From the NCBI GenBank assembly GCA_964473155.1, contig CAYYNT010000003.1, forward strand, positions 62,001 to 126,000: a DNA stretch of 64,000 nucleotides. Direction: 5' to 3'. Positions 8,380 to 15,563 of the stretch are shown piece by piece (position 1 is the first letter of the stretch; the number at the start of each line of letters is the position of its first letter). Below the pieces are notes generated by a model. It ran no database searches and was not told where the DNA came from. It was given only the letters and a program-made list of their open reading frames with translations. Made by a program: the position numbers and the translations under genes. The DNA comes from JAJFUG01 sp964473155 (lineage in GTDB: Bacteria; Gemmatimonadota; Glassbacteria; GWA2-58-10).

Positions 8380-9312
8380 ATGCCTTCTCAAATAAACAAA
8401 CTGAATATACCGGAAGACTACACCGGGTTCGCCGTGATCGGCGGCAGCGGAGCATGGAGCTTCTCTCCGGGACAACTGGGGAAAAGGCTTGAAGCATTCA
8501 GCGGGATTTGCATCGAGACCCCTTTCGGAGAGGCGGCCGCAATTGATTTTATCAGTCCGGCGGAGGGAGCAGGCTGCTTCGCCTTCATCTCCCGGCACGG
8601 GCGTCAGGGTTACCGGATAACGGCATCCGAGGTGAATTACCGGGCCAATCTCTGGGCGCTCAGAAAAGCAGGCACGACACGCATTTTCGCCTGGAGCGGG
8701 CCCGGTGCAATAAACACGCGCTTTATGCCGGGAGAATATGTTTTGCCGGATGATCTGATCGATCTGACTCGAAACCGGGAAAGCACATTTTTCAAAGGCA
8801 CGGGTCTCGGGTTTATCCGCCAGAACCCAGTTTTCTGTCCGCGGATGCGTCCGGTGCTTGCCTCTGCCGTGACTTCGGCCGGATTTGTCGCGCATGACAA
8901 TGGAGTGTATGCCGTCACCGAGGGACCGCGTCTTGAAACCGCCGCGGAGGTGCGCATGATATCCCGCCTGGGCGGCGATCTGGTGGGTATGACTCTCGCG
9001 CCGGAGTGTTTCCTGGCCCGCGAGCTGGAGATGTGTTACCATCCGCTTTGCTACGTGACCAATTGGGCCGAGGGGGTGCGGGAACTGCCTTACCGCGAGG
9101 GAGAATTGTTCGAGGGTATGCTGGAGCCGGAATTGAAATCCAGCGTGGAGGCAGCGGTGAACGGGCTGGCAAGCGTGGCCCGCCACGCCGCAATTTCGTT
9201 TTCAACACTGGCGAGTGTGAACAGAAATTGCCCTTGTTCCCGTTCGATGTTGCGTTATCGGAACTCAGGACGCATATCTGGCTCCTGGGAGGAATGGATT
9301 CGACCGGAATAA
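8380..9312 (+). CDS. MTAP/PNP-family purine nucleoside phosphorylase-like protein
   Basis: A 310-residue member of the MTA phosphorylase / purine nucleoside phosphorylase II family: GGSGAW near residue 21, RHGRQ at 72-76, EVNYRANLWALR at 84-95 and EGPRLETAAEVR at 181-192. Glu186 (LET) and Asn228 (VTN) match the base-binding Glu and Asn of 6-oxopurine-specific PNPs; human MTAP has Ser and Asp there (recalled). The natural substrate may therefore carry hypoxanthine, and the position 13 bp after mqnC suggests futalosine. The ATG at 8380 has AGGGAG 6 nt upstream. The C-terminus carries an unusual Cys-containing tail (CPCSRS). Confidence 0.8.
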   Translation: MPSQINKLNIPEDYTGFAVIGGSGAWSFSPGQLGKRLEAFSGICIETPFGEAAAIDFISPAEGAGCFAFISRHGRQGYRITASEVNYRANLWALRKAGTTRIFAWSGPGAINTRFMPGEYVLPDDLIDLTRNRESTFFKGTGLGFIRQNPVFCPRMRPVLASAVTSAGFVAHDNGVYAVTEGPRLETAAEVRMISRLGGDLVGMTLAPECFLARELEMCYHPLCYVTNWAEGVRELPYREGELFEGMLEPELKSSVEAAVNGLASVARHAAISFSTLASVNRNCPCSRSMLRYRNSGRISGSWEEWIRPE

Positions 9313-9313
9313 G

Positions 9314-9342
9314 TTGACAGCCGAAGAAAAATGAGAGAAAAT
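9314..9342 (+). promoter_or_regulatory. Candidate sigma-70 promoter for purE
   Basis: Perfect TTGACA at 9314-9319, 17-bp spacer, GAAAAT (4 of 6) at 9337-9342, 50 bp before purE. A small inverted repeat (AATGTT / AACATT, 7-nt centre) immediately follows. Confidence 0.45.
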
Positions 9343-9392
9343 GTTATATGGCAACATTATCCGGAAATCTCTGAAACTGGAAAGGGATTCGC

Positions 9393-9800
9393 ATGCCGGG
9401 CAAAGTTCTTATTCTGATGGGAAGTGAATCTGACCGTGAGGTCATGTCCAAGGCCGAATCTGTATTGAGCGAGGCGGGAGTGCAGTCAGAAACTCATGTT
9501 TCGAGCGCGCACCGTGCTCCAGATGCGACCCGCGAACTGGTACAGGGCGCCGCGGGCAACGGTTTCAGCGTGATTATCGCCGGAGCGGGACTGGCCGCGG
9601 CGCTTCCGGGTTTCTGTGCCTCATTCACCAGGCTGCCGGTGATCGGAGTGCCTCTTTCTTCCGGCCCGCTCGCCGGTATAGACGCTCTTCTGTCGATTTC
9701 TCAGATGCCTCCGGGAGTGCCTGTCGCCACGGTTGGGATCAATAATGCAAAGAACGCCGCTTACCTGGCGCTGAGAATTCTGGAGCTGGCGCGTGGTTAA
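9393..9800 (+). CDS. purE: PurE-like N5-carboxyaminoimidazole ribonucleotide mutase, short form
   Basis: PurE-family enzyme of purine synthesis, interconverting N5-CAIR and CAIR. The signatures MGSESDREVM (residues 10-19), SSAHRAP (about 39-45) and GAGLAAALPG are present, followed by LLSISQMPPGVPVATV. At 135 residues it lacks about 30 C-terminal residues compared with E. coli PurE, the part that packs between subunits of the octamer, and it has Leu where a Gly is usual in GAGGAA. No other purine gene is near. AAAGGG precedes the ATG by 8 nt. It overlaps tsaC by 8 bp. Confidence 0.85.
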   Translation: MPGKVLILMGSESDREVMSKAESVLSEAGVQSETHVSSAHRAPDATRELVQGAAGNGFSVIIAGAGLAAALPGFCASFTRLPVIGVPLSSGPLAGIDALLSISQMPPGVPVATVGINNAKNAAYLALRILELARG

Positions 9801-10488
9801 GCGTTTCCTGTTCATTGACGGCGGCCAGTACCCGGAGGAATGGATAAGCCTGGCTGCCGAAGAACTTGAACAAGGGGCTGTTGTCGTGCATCCGACCGAG
9901 ACGGTCCATGGATTCGGTTGCCGTTGGGACTGCCGGGAAGCCACAGAGCGAATAGTGCGGATTAAAGGAAGAGGCCCGGGGAAATCAATGCTATTCCTTG
10001 TCCCGGACCTGGATTGGGTTGAACGCCTGACCACCGGGTTATCACCTGAATCCATTCGACTTATTGAAATTTTCTGGCCCGGACCGTTGACCCTGGTGTT
10101 TAAGGCCTCGGCAGCCGCCAGAAAAGCATGCTCCTGGCTGGGCGAGACAGTGGCTCTACGGCGCAGCCCTCATGCATTCACCTCCCGGCTCGTCGAACGC
10201 CTGAACCGCCCGATGATCTCAACCAGTCTGAACCTGACAGGGCAGCCTGTTCCGGAGAATCCTGTCCATTTTCTGAGTGAGGTCCTTCCGTTATCGTCAA
10301 TCGGGCGGGATTCACTCTCTCTGGAGCTTGCGGTTATCGACCGTTCGGAACGTGCCGGTCAGAAACATCTTTTGCCATCCAGCGTAGTGCGGCCTGTAAA
10401 AAATGGCTATGTTATGCTGCGGGAGGGAGCTGTCAAGGCGGAGGAAATCGGACGGCTTACCGGGCTTGAACGCATGGAGATTGATTAA
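9793..10488 (+). CDS. tsaC: L-threonylcarbamoyladenylate synthase (Sua5/YrdC family)
   Basis: Makes threonylcarbamoyl-AMP from threonine, bicarbonate and ATP, the first step of the t6A modification of ANN-decoding tRNAs. The YrdC fold is recognisable from VVHPTETVHGFGC near residue 35, RIVRIKGRGPGKSM, FWPGPLTLVF and STSLNLTGQPVP. At 231 residues it is the single-domain YrdC form, lacking the Sua5 C-terminal extension. It starts with GTG inside the 3' end of purE; its TAA overlaps the ATG of the phosphatase gene. Confidence 0.92.
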   Translation: MVKRFLFIDGGQYPEEWISLAAEELEQGAVVVHPTETVHGFGCRWDCREATERIVRIKGRGPGKSMLFLVPDLDWVERLTTGLSPESIRLIEIFWPGPLTLVFKASAAARKACSWLGETVALRRSPHAFTSRLVERLNRPMISTSLNLTGQPVPENPVHFLSEVLPLSSIGRDSLSLELAVIDRSERAGQKHLLPSSVVRPVKNGYVMLREGAVKAEEIGRLTGLERMEID

Positions 10489-11042
10489 TGTGCGAAAATC
10501 ACCCGGGAATTGAGAGAAGCGATTCCCGGAAAAAAGTTTTGTTTGTATGCACCGGCAACACCTGCCGCAGCCCTCTTGCTGAGGCCATACTGAAAAAAAG
10601 AATCGCCGGGACGGATATGGAGAACAGATTGGAGGTGTTCTCTGCCGGTCTCCATGCCCCGGATGGACAACCCGCCACTTTATTGTCGCGTGAAGTGGCG
10701 CATGCGCACGGTTTGTATCTGGATGAGCACCGGAGCCGCGCGCTGACTTGCGAGCTTATCACGTCCGCCGGACTGATAATAGTGATGCAAAAACTTCATA
10801 AGGTTATGCTGCAGAAAGAAATATCATCGCAGGGCAAGGAAATAAGGCTGCTCGGAGAATTCCTGAAGTCAGGCGGAGATAATGCCGATATCCACGACCC
10901 GTTCGGCGGAGACCGCCAGACATACGAAAGCTGTTTCGATGAAATCAGCCGGGCGGTGGATGGTTTGTTCGAGTATTTAACCGCGGACTGTCAGAATGCG
11001 GGAGAAGGTGAAAATGACAGGCCAGGCCCTGTTTTGAATTGA
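10488..11042 (+). CDS. Low-molecular-weight protein phosphatase (YwlE-like)
   Basis: LMW phosphatase with the P-loop C-x5-R-S as CTGNTCRSP at about residues 22-30 and the general-acid region HDPFGGD near residue 138. Family members dephosphorylate phosphotyrosine or, for Bacillus YwlE, phosphoarginine. The Thr in the P-loop (GNT) and the pairing with a Sua5/YrdC gene mirror the B. subtilis ywlC-ywlE neighbourhood, favouring arginine phosphatase, but no McsB kinase is visible here. Coupled to tsaC by a TAATG overlap. 154 bp without a gene follow. Confidence 0.88.
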   Translation: MCENHPGIERSDSRKKVLFVCTGNTCRSPLAEAILKKRIAGTDMENRLEVFSAGLHAPDGQPATLLSREVAHAHGLYLDEHRSRALTCELITSAGLIIVMQKLHKVMLQKEISSQGKEIRLLGEFLKSGGDNADIHDPFGGDRQTYESCFDEISRAVDGLFEYLTADCQNAGEGENDRPGPVLN

Positions 11043-11196
11043 CTTAATCCCGGCAGGAACGTACATTACACTGGATCGAACGTCTTAAACAAGTGCCTGC
11101 GGGCTTATCTCTGATGGTTTTGATAATCTTTAGAGCATGAAACTTTAAGGTCAGGGCGCTTAATCCCTTTTCTCAAGGGGAGAATATACTCGCCAA

Positions 11197-11871
11197 GTGA
11201 AAAAGAACCATCTGACCATCATTTTCATGAAAGATACCCGCAAGCCGGTTACAGTTGAGGTATCGATCAAACTTCTTATAACGGTAGTGGCGTTTATTCT
11301 TGTAAGCGCCTCTACGTATGCCTTTTTTATCCGCGGTTATCTTAGTCTCAATAATGACAACCAGAAACTCGAACTGATCATACGCTCTCTTAAAACTGAT
11401 ATAGGAAGACTCCAGAACACTATAAACCGTCTTAAATCCGAGGAGCAGCCCGGCGTAACAAACGGCCCTGTTGCAGATTTGGAGGAGAATCAACAGGACG
11501 AAAACGTTGCGGTTGCTCAGGAGTCTATTGCTGTTGAGAATCTTAACCTCAATAATGATACACTGAGCGGGCAGGCAGATTATTATTTTATCCTTCATAA
11601 AATTTCGGAAAATGAGGATGTTGCCCGCGGGTATCTGTTCCTTGTGCTGAAGGATTCAAAAACAGGCGAAATGAAAGGTTCATTCCCTCCGACAGATTAT
11701 CGGGGCGGAAAACCGGTCGATTTTCACCGGGGAGACCGTTTTGCGATCCGTAGATTCAAAGAGTATAAGGGGGTTTTGAAATACTCCAGCCGTCCTGATA
11801 TTCTGGAAGTGCTGGTCTATTCGGAAATGGGAGAACTGCTGCTTAATTTCAGAAGAAAGATTCAGAGATAA
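11197..11871 (+). CDS. Single-pass membrane coiled-coil protein of the bactofilin cluster
   Basis: A 224-residue protein with a short cytoplasmic start, one membrane helix at about residues 25-48, a coiled coil at about 52-87, an acidic linker, and a C-terminal beta-rich domain of roughly 95 residues beginning at DYYFILHK. The N-terminal layout (hydrophilic start, TM, coiled coil) resembles the anchor part of M23 endopeptidases often found beside bactofilins, but no HxxxD or HxH zinc motif is present, so no peptidase activity is proposed. Starts with GTG; AAGGGGAGA lies 13 nt upstream, rather far. Bactofilin follows after 30 bp. Confidence 0.7.
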   Translation: MKKNHLTIIFMKDTRKPVTVEVSIKLLITVVAFILVSASTYAFFIRGYLSLNNDNQKLELIIRSLKTDIGRLQNTINRLKSEEQPGVTNGPVADLEENQQDENVAVAQESIAVENLNLNNDTLSGQADYYFILHKISENEDVARGYLFLVLKDSKTGEMKGSFPPTDYRGGKPVDFHRGDRFAIRRFKEYKGVLKYSSRPDILEVLVYSEMGELLLNFRRKIQR

Positions 11872-11901
11872 AATCAAGATGAGAAATGATGGCGAGGATC
11901 A

Positions 11902-12270
11902 ATGTTCAGCAAAAAGGACAAGATAATCATCGACAGCATCAGTAGCGTACTGGGAGAATCCACCCGGCTGGATGGGAAACTGGTCTTTTCCGGCACGATG
12001 CGGATAGACGGTTCGGTCCAGGGAGAGATAGTCTCCGACCAGCAGAAAGGAGTCCACAGTACTTTGATTATCGGAGAAAAAGCCAGGATAAACGGAGATA
12101 TCCGGGTAGACACGGTAATCAACAGCGGGAAAATATATGGTAATGTCACCGCTACTCATCGTGTGGCGATCCATGATCCAGGACTTCTTATCGGCGATGT
12201 CGAAACAGCTGAGATCACTGTTGAGGATGGAGTTCTGTTCAACGGACGCTGTAATATGGTGCGTCATTGA
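11902..12270 (+). CDS. Bactofilin (polymer-forming cytoskeletal protein)
   Basis: A 122-residue bactofilin (DUF583/PF04519). After a ~20-residue charged tail, the body is a right-handed beta-helix with turn-forming repeats such as GKLVFSGTMRIDGSVQGEI, GEKARINGDIRV and SGKIYGNVTA. Bactofilins self-assemble into membrane-associated filaments without nucleotide and localise cell-wall enzymes. The upstream membrane coiled-coil protein is a natural partner for attaching the filament; this is inference. GCGAGG precedes the ATG by about 7 nt. Confidence 0.93.
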   Translation: MFSKKDKIIIDSISSVLGESTRLDGKLVFSGTMRIDGSVQGEIVSDQQKGVHSTLIIGEKARINGDIRVDTVINSGKIYGNVTATHRVAIHDPGLLIGDVETAEITVEDGVLFNGRCNMVRH

Positions 12271-12344
12271 TTAAAATTCACCCCGGCAGCCCGGACACTC
12301 AGCGGCATTACGTGCGCCATCCGGCTGTCAAGCAAGGAGTTCAA

Positions 12345-13070
12345 ATGAGCAGAATTAATCTGGTTCCTGCGCTTTTTCTCGCTGTCCTGATCGCCATAGT
12401 TGCAGGTTGCGGGGTTGCACCGCATAAAGAAAAACTGTCCGAGGTTGAGGACCTTTATCAACAGGGGCAGTATCAGAATGCGATGAGTGTGGCCCGCTAT
12501 AACCTGAACAACCACGAGAACGAGGCTGCCGCAATAGTCGTGGTCTGGAAAGTGCAGGTGTTGCAGGGGACGCAGAGTGTCGAATACGTACAGGCCCTGT
12601 ATAACGAAGCTCAGGCGAGAGTCAAGGAATTCGGACCATCCCTGGTCCCTTTCCTTTGCCGCGGTCTGTCCGAGGACCCGTATAACTCGGTCCGGCTGTT
12701 CTGCCTTTATGCGCTTTCGGAATTCGAGGATACAACTGCCGTGAAATGCGTGGCTCAGGTCCTGGACCCGTCCTACGCCCTGGGAGCCAAACCCAGCGAC
12801 ATAACTCTCGAATTCATGCAGACCGAAGCGGCTATGGTGTTAGGCGCCCGCAAGTACACCGCAGCCTTTGACGGCATTGCCAAGCTGGCTTCCAGCCAGA
12901 ATCAGGATACGCAGAGTAAAGTAGCCCAAGCTCTCGGCATGCTTGGCGATCCGCGGGGAATACCTGTGCTGGAAGTAATAAAAAAGAGTCAGCCACAAAC
13001 GCGGGAGGGGATGTTTGTGACTGAAATGGCGGATTCCTCGATCGCCAGGTTGCAGCGCGGCGGGAACTGA
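12345..13070 (+). CDS. Lipoprotein with HEAT-like repeats
   Basis: A 241-residue lipoprotein. The signal sequence ends in the lipobox VAGC (Cys about residue 23). The mature part has a short TPR-like pair (LYQQGQYQNAMSVARYNLNNH) followed by HEAT-type helical pairs (NSVRLFCLYALSEFED; SKVAQALGMLGDPRGIPVLEVI). The ATG at 12345 is chosen because AAGGAG ends 5 nt upstream and it places the signal sequence at the N-terminus. Third gene of the bactofilin cluster, followed by a terminator; probably a periplasm-facing scaffold. Confidence 0.85.
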   Translation: MSRINLVPALFLAVLIAIVAGCGVAPHKEKLSEVEDLYQQGQYQNAMSVARYNLNNHENEAAAIVVVWKVQVLQGTQSVEYVQALYNEAQARVKEFGPSLVPFLCRGLSEDPYNSVRLFCLYALSEFEDTTAVKCVAQVLDPSYALGAKPSDITLEFMQTEAAMVLGARKYTAAFDGIAKLASSQNQDTQSKVAQALGMLGDPRGIPVLEVIKKSQPQTREGMFVTEMADSSIARLQRGGN

Positions 13071-13099
13071 TAAAGAAAGAAGCATTTATGTTGATAAGG

Positions 13100-13126
13100 G
13101 GGCTTCCCGAAGGAAGCCCTTTTTTT
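13100..13126 (+). terminator. Intrinsic terminator after the bactofilin cluster
   Basis: Eight-bp stem GGGCTTCC/GGAAGCCC with a CGAA tetraloop and seven T residues. It lies between convergent transcripts; the T tract overlaps the stop codon of murA on the other strand. Confidence 0.93.
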
Positions 13127-14387
13127 ATTCGGATATTCTCAGGATATGCGCGCCAAGCCGGGTCAGTTTGGATTCAAGGTTTTCATATCCTCGATCCAGG
13201 TGATAGATACGGCTTATCTCACCGCCGCCCTCGGCTACCAGTGCGGCCAGAACCAGGGCTGCGCTGGCCCGCAGGTCCGAGGCCATGACCGGTGCGTGGC
13301 TCAGATCCGATGGCCCCTGAATGCAAACCTGCTGTCCGTTTACCTCCATCCGCGCGCCCAGGCGGACAAGCTCGGGAACGTGAAGAAAACGGTTTTCAAA
13401 TATCGTTTCAGTGAGAGTGCTTTTTCCCTCTGCGCGTGTCGCCAGAGCGCAGAACTGCGCCTGCATGTCTGTAGGGAAACCAGGGTAGGGGGCTGTACGG
13501 ATATCAAATGGTTTCAGGCTGCCGGTTCTTGCGACACTAAGACTGTCCCCTGTGCGCGAGACAGTGACTCCCGTTTTTTCAAGCTCCTGAATCACAGCCT
13601 CCATATGTTCAGGAGAACATTCCTCTATCAGTACGTTGCCGCCCGTTATCGCCGCCGCCACTGCAAAAGTGCCGGCCTCTATTCTGTCCGGAATCACGCG
13701 GTGCAAGGCGCCTCCAAGCTCGCTGACGCCGTCAATTATTATTTCGCGTTCTCCCGCACCGCTGATCCGGGCTCCCATCTTGTTGAGCAATCCCGCCATA
13801 TCTTCTATTTCCGGCTCGCGGGCCGCGTTTTCGATTACTGTGACTCCCCGGGCCAGGCTCGCGGCTAACATGACATTGATTGTAGCGCCTACGCTTGAAC
13901 CGCGAGGACCGCTCAGATCGATCCTCGCCCCATTCAAGCCGCTGGCGCGCGCGTGAATGTAACCGCGCGAGGTGTCGATTCCGGCACCGAGAGCGGCAAG
14001 GCCTTTGAGGTGAAGGTCCATGGCGCGTTGCCCGATAGCGCATCCTCCCGGCAAGCTGACCTCTGCCTGACCTTTGCGCGCCACGAGAGGCCCGAGTACA
14101 TAGTATGAGGCGCGCATCCGGCGAACCAGCTCATATGGGGCGGTGACGCCATTGGCATCGGAGGCGTCCAGCTTCATCCAGCCGGGGCCGCGCTCGACAG
14201 TCACTCCAAGATTCTGTAGAACCAGGGCCATTGTCCGGACATCCATCAGATCCGGGACGTTTGAAAGCTCGACAGGGCTGTCTGTAAGCAGAGAAGCGGC
14301 CATCAGCGGCAGGCATGAATTTTTAGCGCCACCTGTGCGTACTTGTCCTTTGAGCGGTCCTGACTTCTCAATTACGAATTTGTCCAT
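13125..14387 (-). CDS. murA: UDP-N-acetylglucosamine 1-carboxyvinyltransferase
   Basis: First committed step of peptidoglycan synthesis: transfers enolpyruvate from PEP to UDP-GlcNAc. At 420 residues it has the usual EPSP-synthase-like two-domain fold. Lys22-Asn23 (GAKNSCLP) and the catalytic loop Cys116 (LPGGCAIG) are present, so this is the fosfomycin-sensitive Cys type rather than the resistant Asp type. AAAGGTGA precedes the ATG. It lies 21 bp downstream of prmC on the same strand and was probably co-transcribed with it. Confidence 0.97.
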   Translation of the reverse strand: MDKFVIEKSGPLKGQVRTGGAKNSCLPLMAASLLTDSPVELSNVPDLMDVRTMALVLQNLGVTVERGPGWMKLDASDANGVTAPYELVRRMRASYYVLGPLVARKGQAEVSLPGGCAIGQRAMDLHLKGLAALGAGIDTSRGYIHARASGLNGARIDLSGPRGSSVGATINVMLAASLARGVTVIENAAREPEIEDMAGLLNKMGARISGAGEREIIIDGVSELGGALHRVIPDRIEAGTFAVAAAITGGNVLIEECSPEHMEAVIQELEKTGVTVSRTGDSLSVARTGSLKPFDIRTAPYPGFPTDMQAQFCALATRAEGKSTLTETIFENRFLHVPELVRLGARMEVNGQQVCIQGPSDLSHAPVMASDLRASAALVLAALVAEGGGEISRIYHLDRGYENLESKLTRLGAHILRISE

Positions 14388-14408
14388 TCAATTCACCTTT
14401 CACAGTCT

Positions 14409-15299
14409 TCAGTCGTTCAGTCTGCAGGCTGTCACAAAGCGTTCCCGTCCCGAAAGGTCCCGATGAAACGTGACTGCTGACAGTTTGCCGGCATAGCCGG
14501 AAAAGATTTGCGCCAGCGCGGAGTGCTGGTTTTCGCCGGTTTCCAGGGCCAGCAATCCGCCATTTTTAAGACGAGGCACAGCCTGGGCCACAAGCATATT
14601 TATCAGCCCGGTCCCGTCCTCTCCGCCACCGTCCAGGGCTGAAACTGGTTCGAAAAGCCGAATCTCATCCGGCAGGGAAAGCATTTCGTCCGGACTGACA
14701 TATGGAGGATTGGCCACAACAAGATCAAAAAGCGGCATTTCTCTGAATGCGCTCAACAGATCACAAAGGCAGAACGTGACTTTGACGTTTCCCGATAGAA
14801 GCATCCGGCTGTTTTTCACGGCCCAGCCCAGCGCAACCTGAGATATGTCGCTCAGTGTATATTCAGCTTCAGGATGTTCCAGCGCGAGGGACAGACCAAC
14901 TGCCCCGCTGCCGCAGCAGAGGTCCAGAACGCGGGGCAGGGGAGAGGCTGCGTTCCCCCCCGCTTTTTTTTGCAGCCATTCCAGCGCCAGGTCCGCAAGC
15001 ATCTCTGTTTCAGGCCTGGGTATCAGCACACCGGGTCCGGTATACAGTTCCAGATGCCGGAACTGGGTGCGCCCGGTTATATACTGCAATGGTTCGTGCG
15101 CACCCCGGCGTTTCAGGAGAGCACGGCAGCGATCGAGTTCCGGTTCTGTCAGCGGCCGCTCGTGGTTGAGATACAGCCCCAGGCGGTCGAGACCGAGTAC
15201 GTGACAGAGAAGCAGTTCTGCATTCCGTCGCGCGCCGGAGACTCCACGCTCCGCCAGATAAGATTGCGAGAGTCTCAGTATTTCGATGAGAGTTTTCAA
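14409..15299 (-). CDS. prmC: Peptide chain release factor glutamine methyltransferase
   Basis: Methylates the Gln of the GGQ motif in RF1/RF2. The N-terminal helical domain is followed by a SAM-binding Rossmann fold with VLDLCCGSGAVGLSLA near residue 125 and the NPPY catalytic motif (VVANPPYVSPDE) near residue 200. Length 296 is normal. The start appears to be TTG at 15299, with no clear Shine-Dalgarno, and no in-frame ATG lies near. It is normally found beside prfA; here it is beside murA. Confidence 0.93.
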   Translation of the reverse strand: MKTLIEILRLSQSYLAERGVSGARRNAELLLCHVLGLDRLGLYLNHERPLTEPELDRCRALLKRRGAHEPLQYITGRTQFRHLELYTGPGVLIPRPETEMLADLALEWLQKKAGGNAASPLPRVLDLCCGSGAVGLSLALEHPEAEYTLSDISQVALGWAVKNSRMLLSGNVKVTFCLCDLLSAFREMPLFDLVVANPPYVSPDEMLSLPDEIRLFEPVSALDGGGEDGTGLINMLVAQAVPRLKNGGLLALETGENQHSALAQIFSGYAGKLSAVTFHRDLSGRERFVTACRLND

Positions 15300-15446
15300 T
15301 CGCGCATTGGTTTGATTTTCAAGATATTGTGCTATTTATTTAAAGCGTTATATAGGGCGCATGCGTTTTCTTTTTATTTGTTCCCGGTAATATATAACTT
15401 TAAGTTTTCGTGGGCAATCCGGCTGTAAGCCTGTTCGGGTTTTGTT

Positions 15447-15475
15447 TTGACACATGACATGCAGTGTATTAGAAT
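15447..15475 (+). promoter_or_regulatory. Sigma-70 promoter of leuS
   Basis: TTGACA at 15447-15452, 17-bp spacer, TAGAAT at 15470-15475 (5 of 6), 88 bp upstream of the leuS start. The rest of the 264-bp gap between prmC and leuS is AT-rich and shows no T-box-like leader. Confidence 0.8.
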
Positions 15476-15563
15476 AGATTCTTCTATAATCTCTTATTAA
15501 ATCGCTTTATATAAATCCGGCAAGGCCGGGTGGTTAAATAATGACCAGATGGAAGGTGTCTGA

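Noticed and set aside
13146..13868. Plus-strand frame of 240 codons opposite murA
   Set aside because: Opposite a conserved essential gene; no family features.
15300..15563. Possible T-box leader before leuS
   Set aside because: The leader after the predicted start site is only about 80 nt and no T-box sequence or specifier hairpin was seen.
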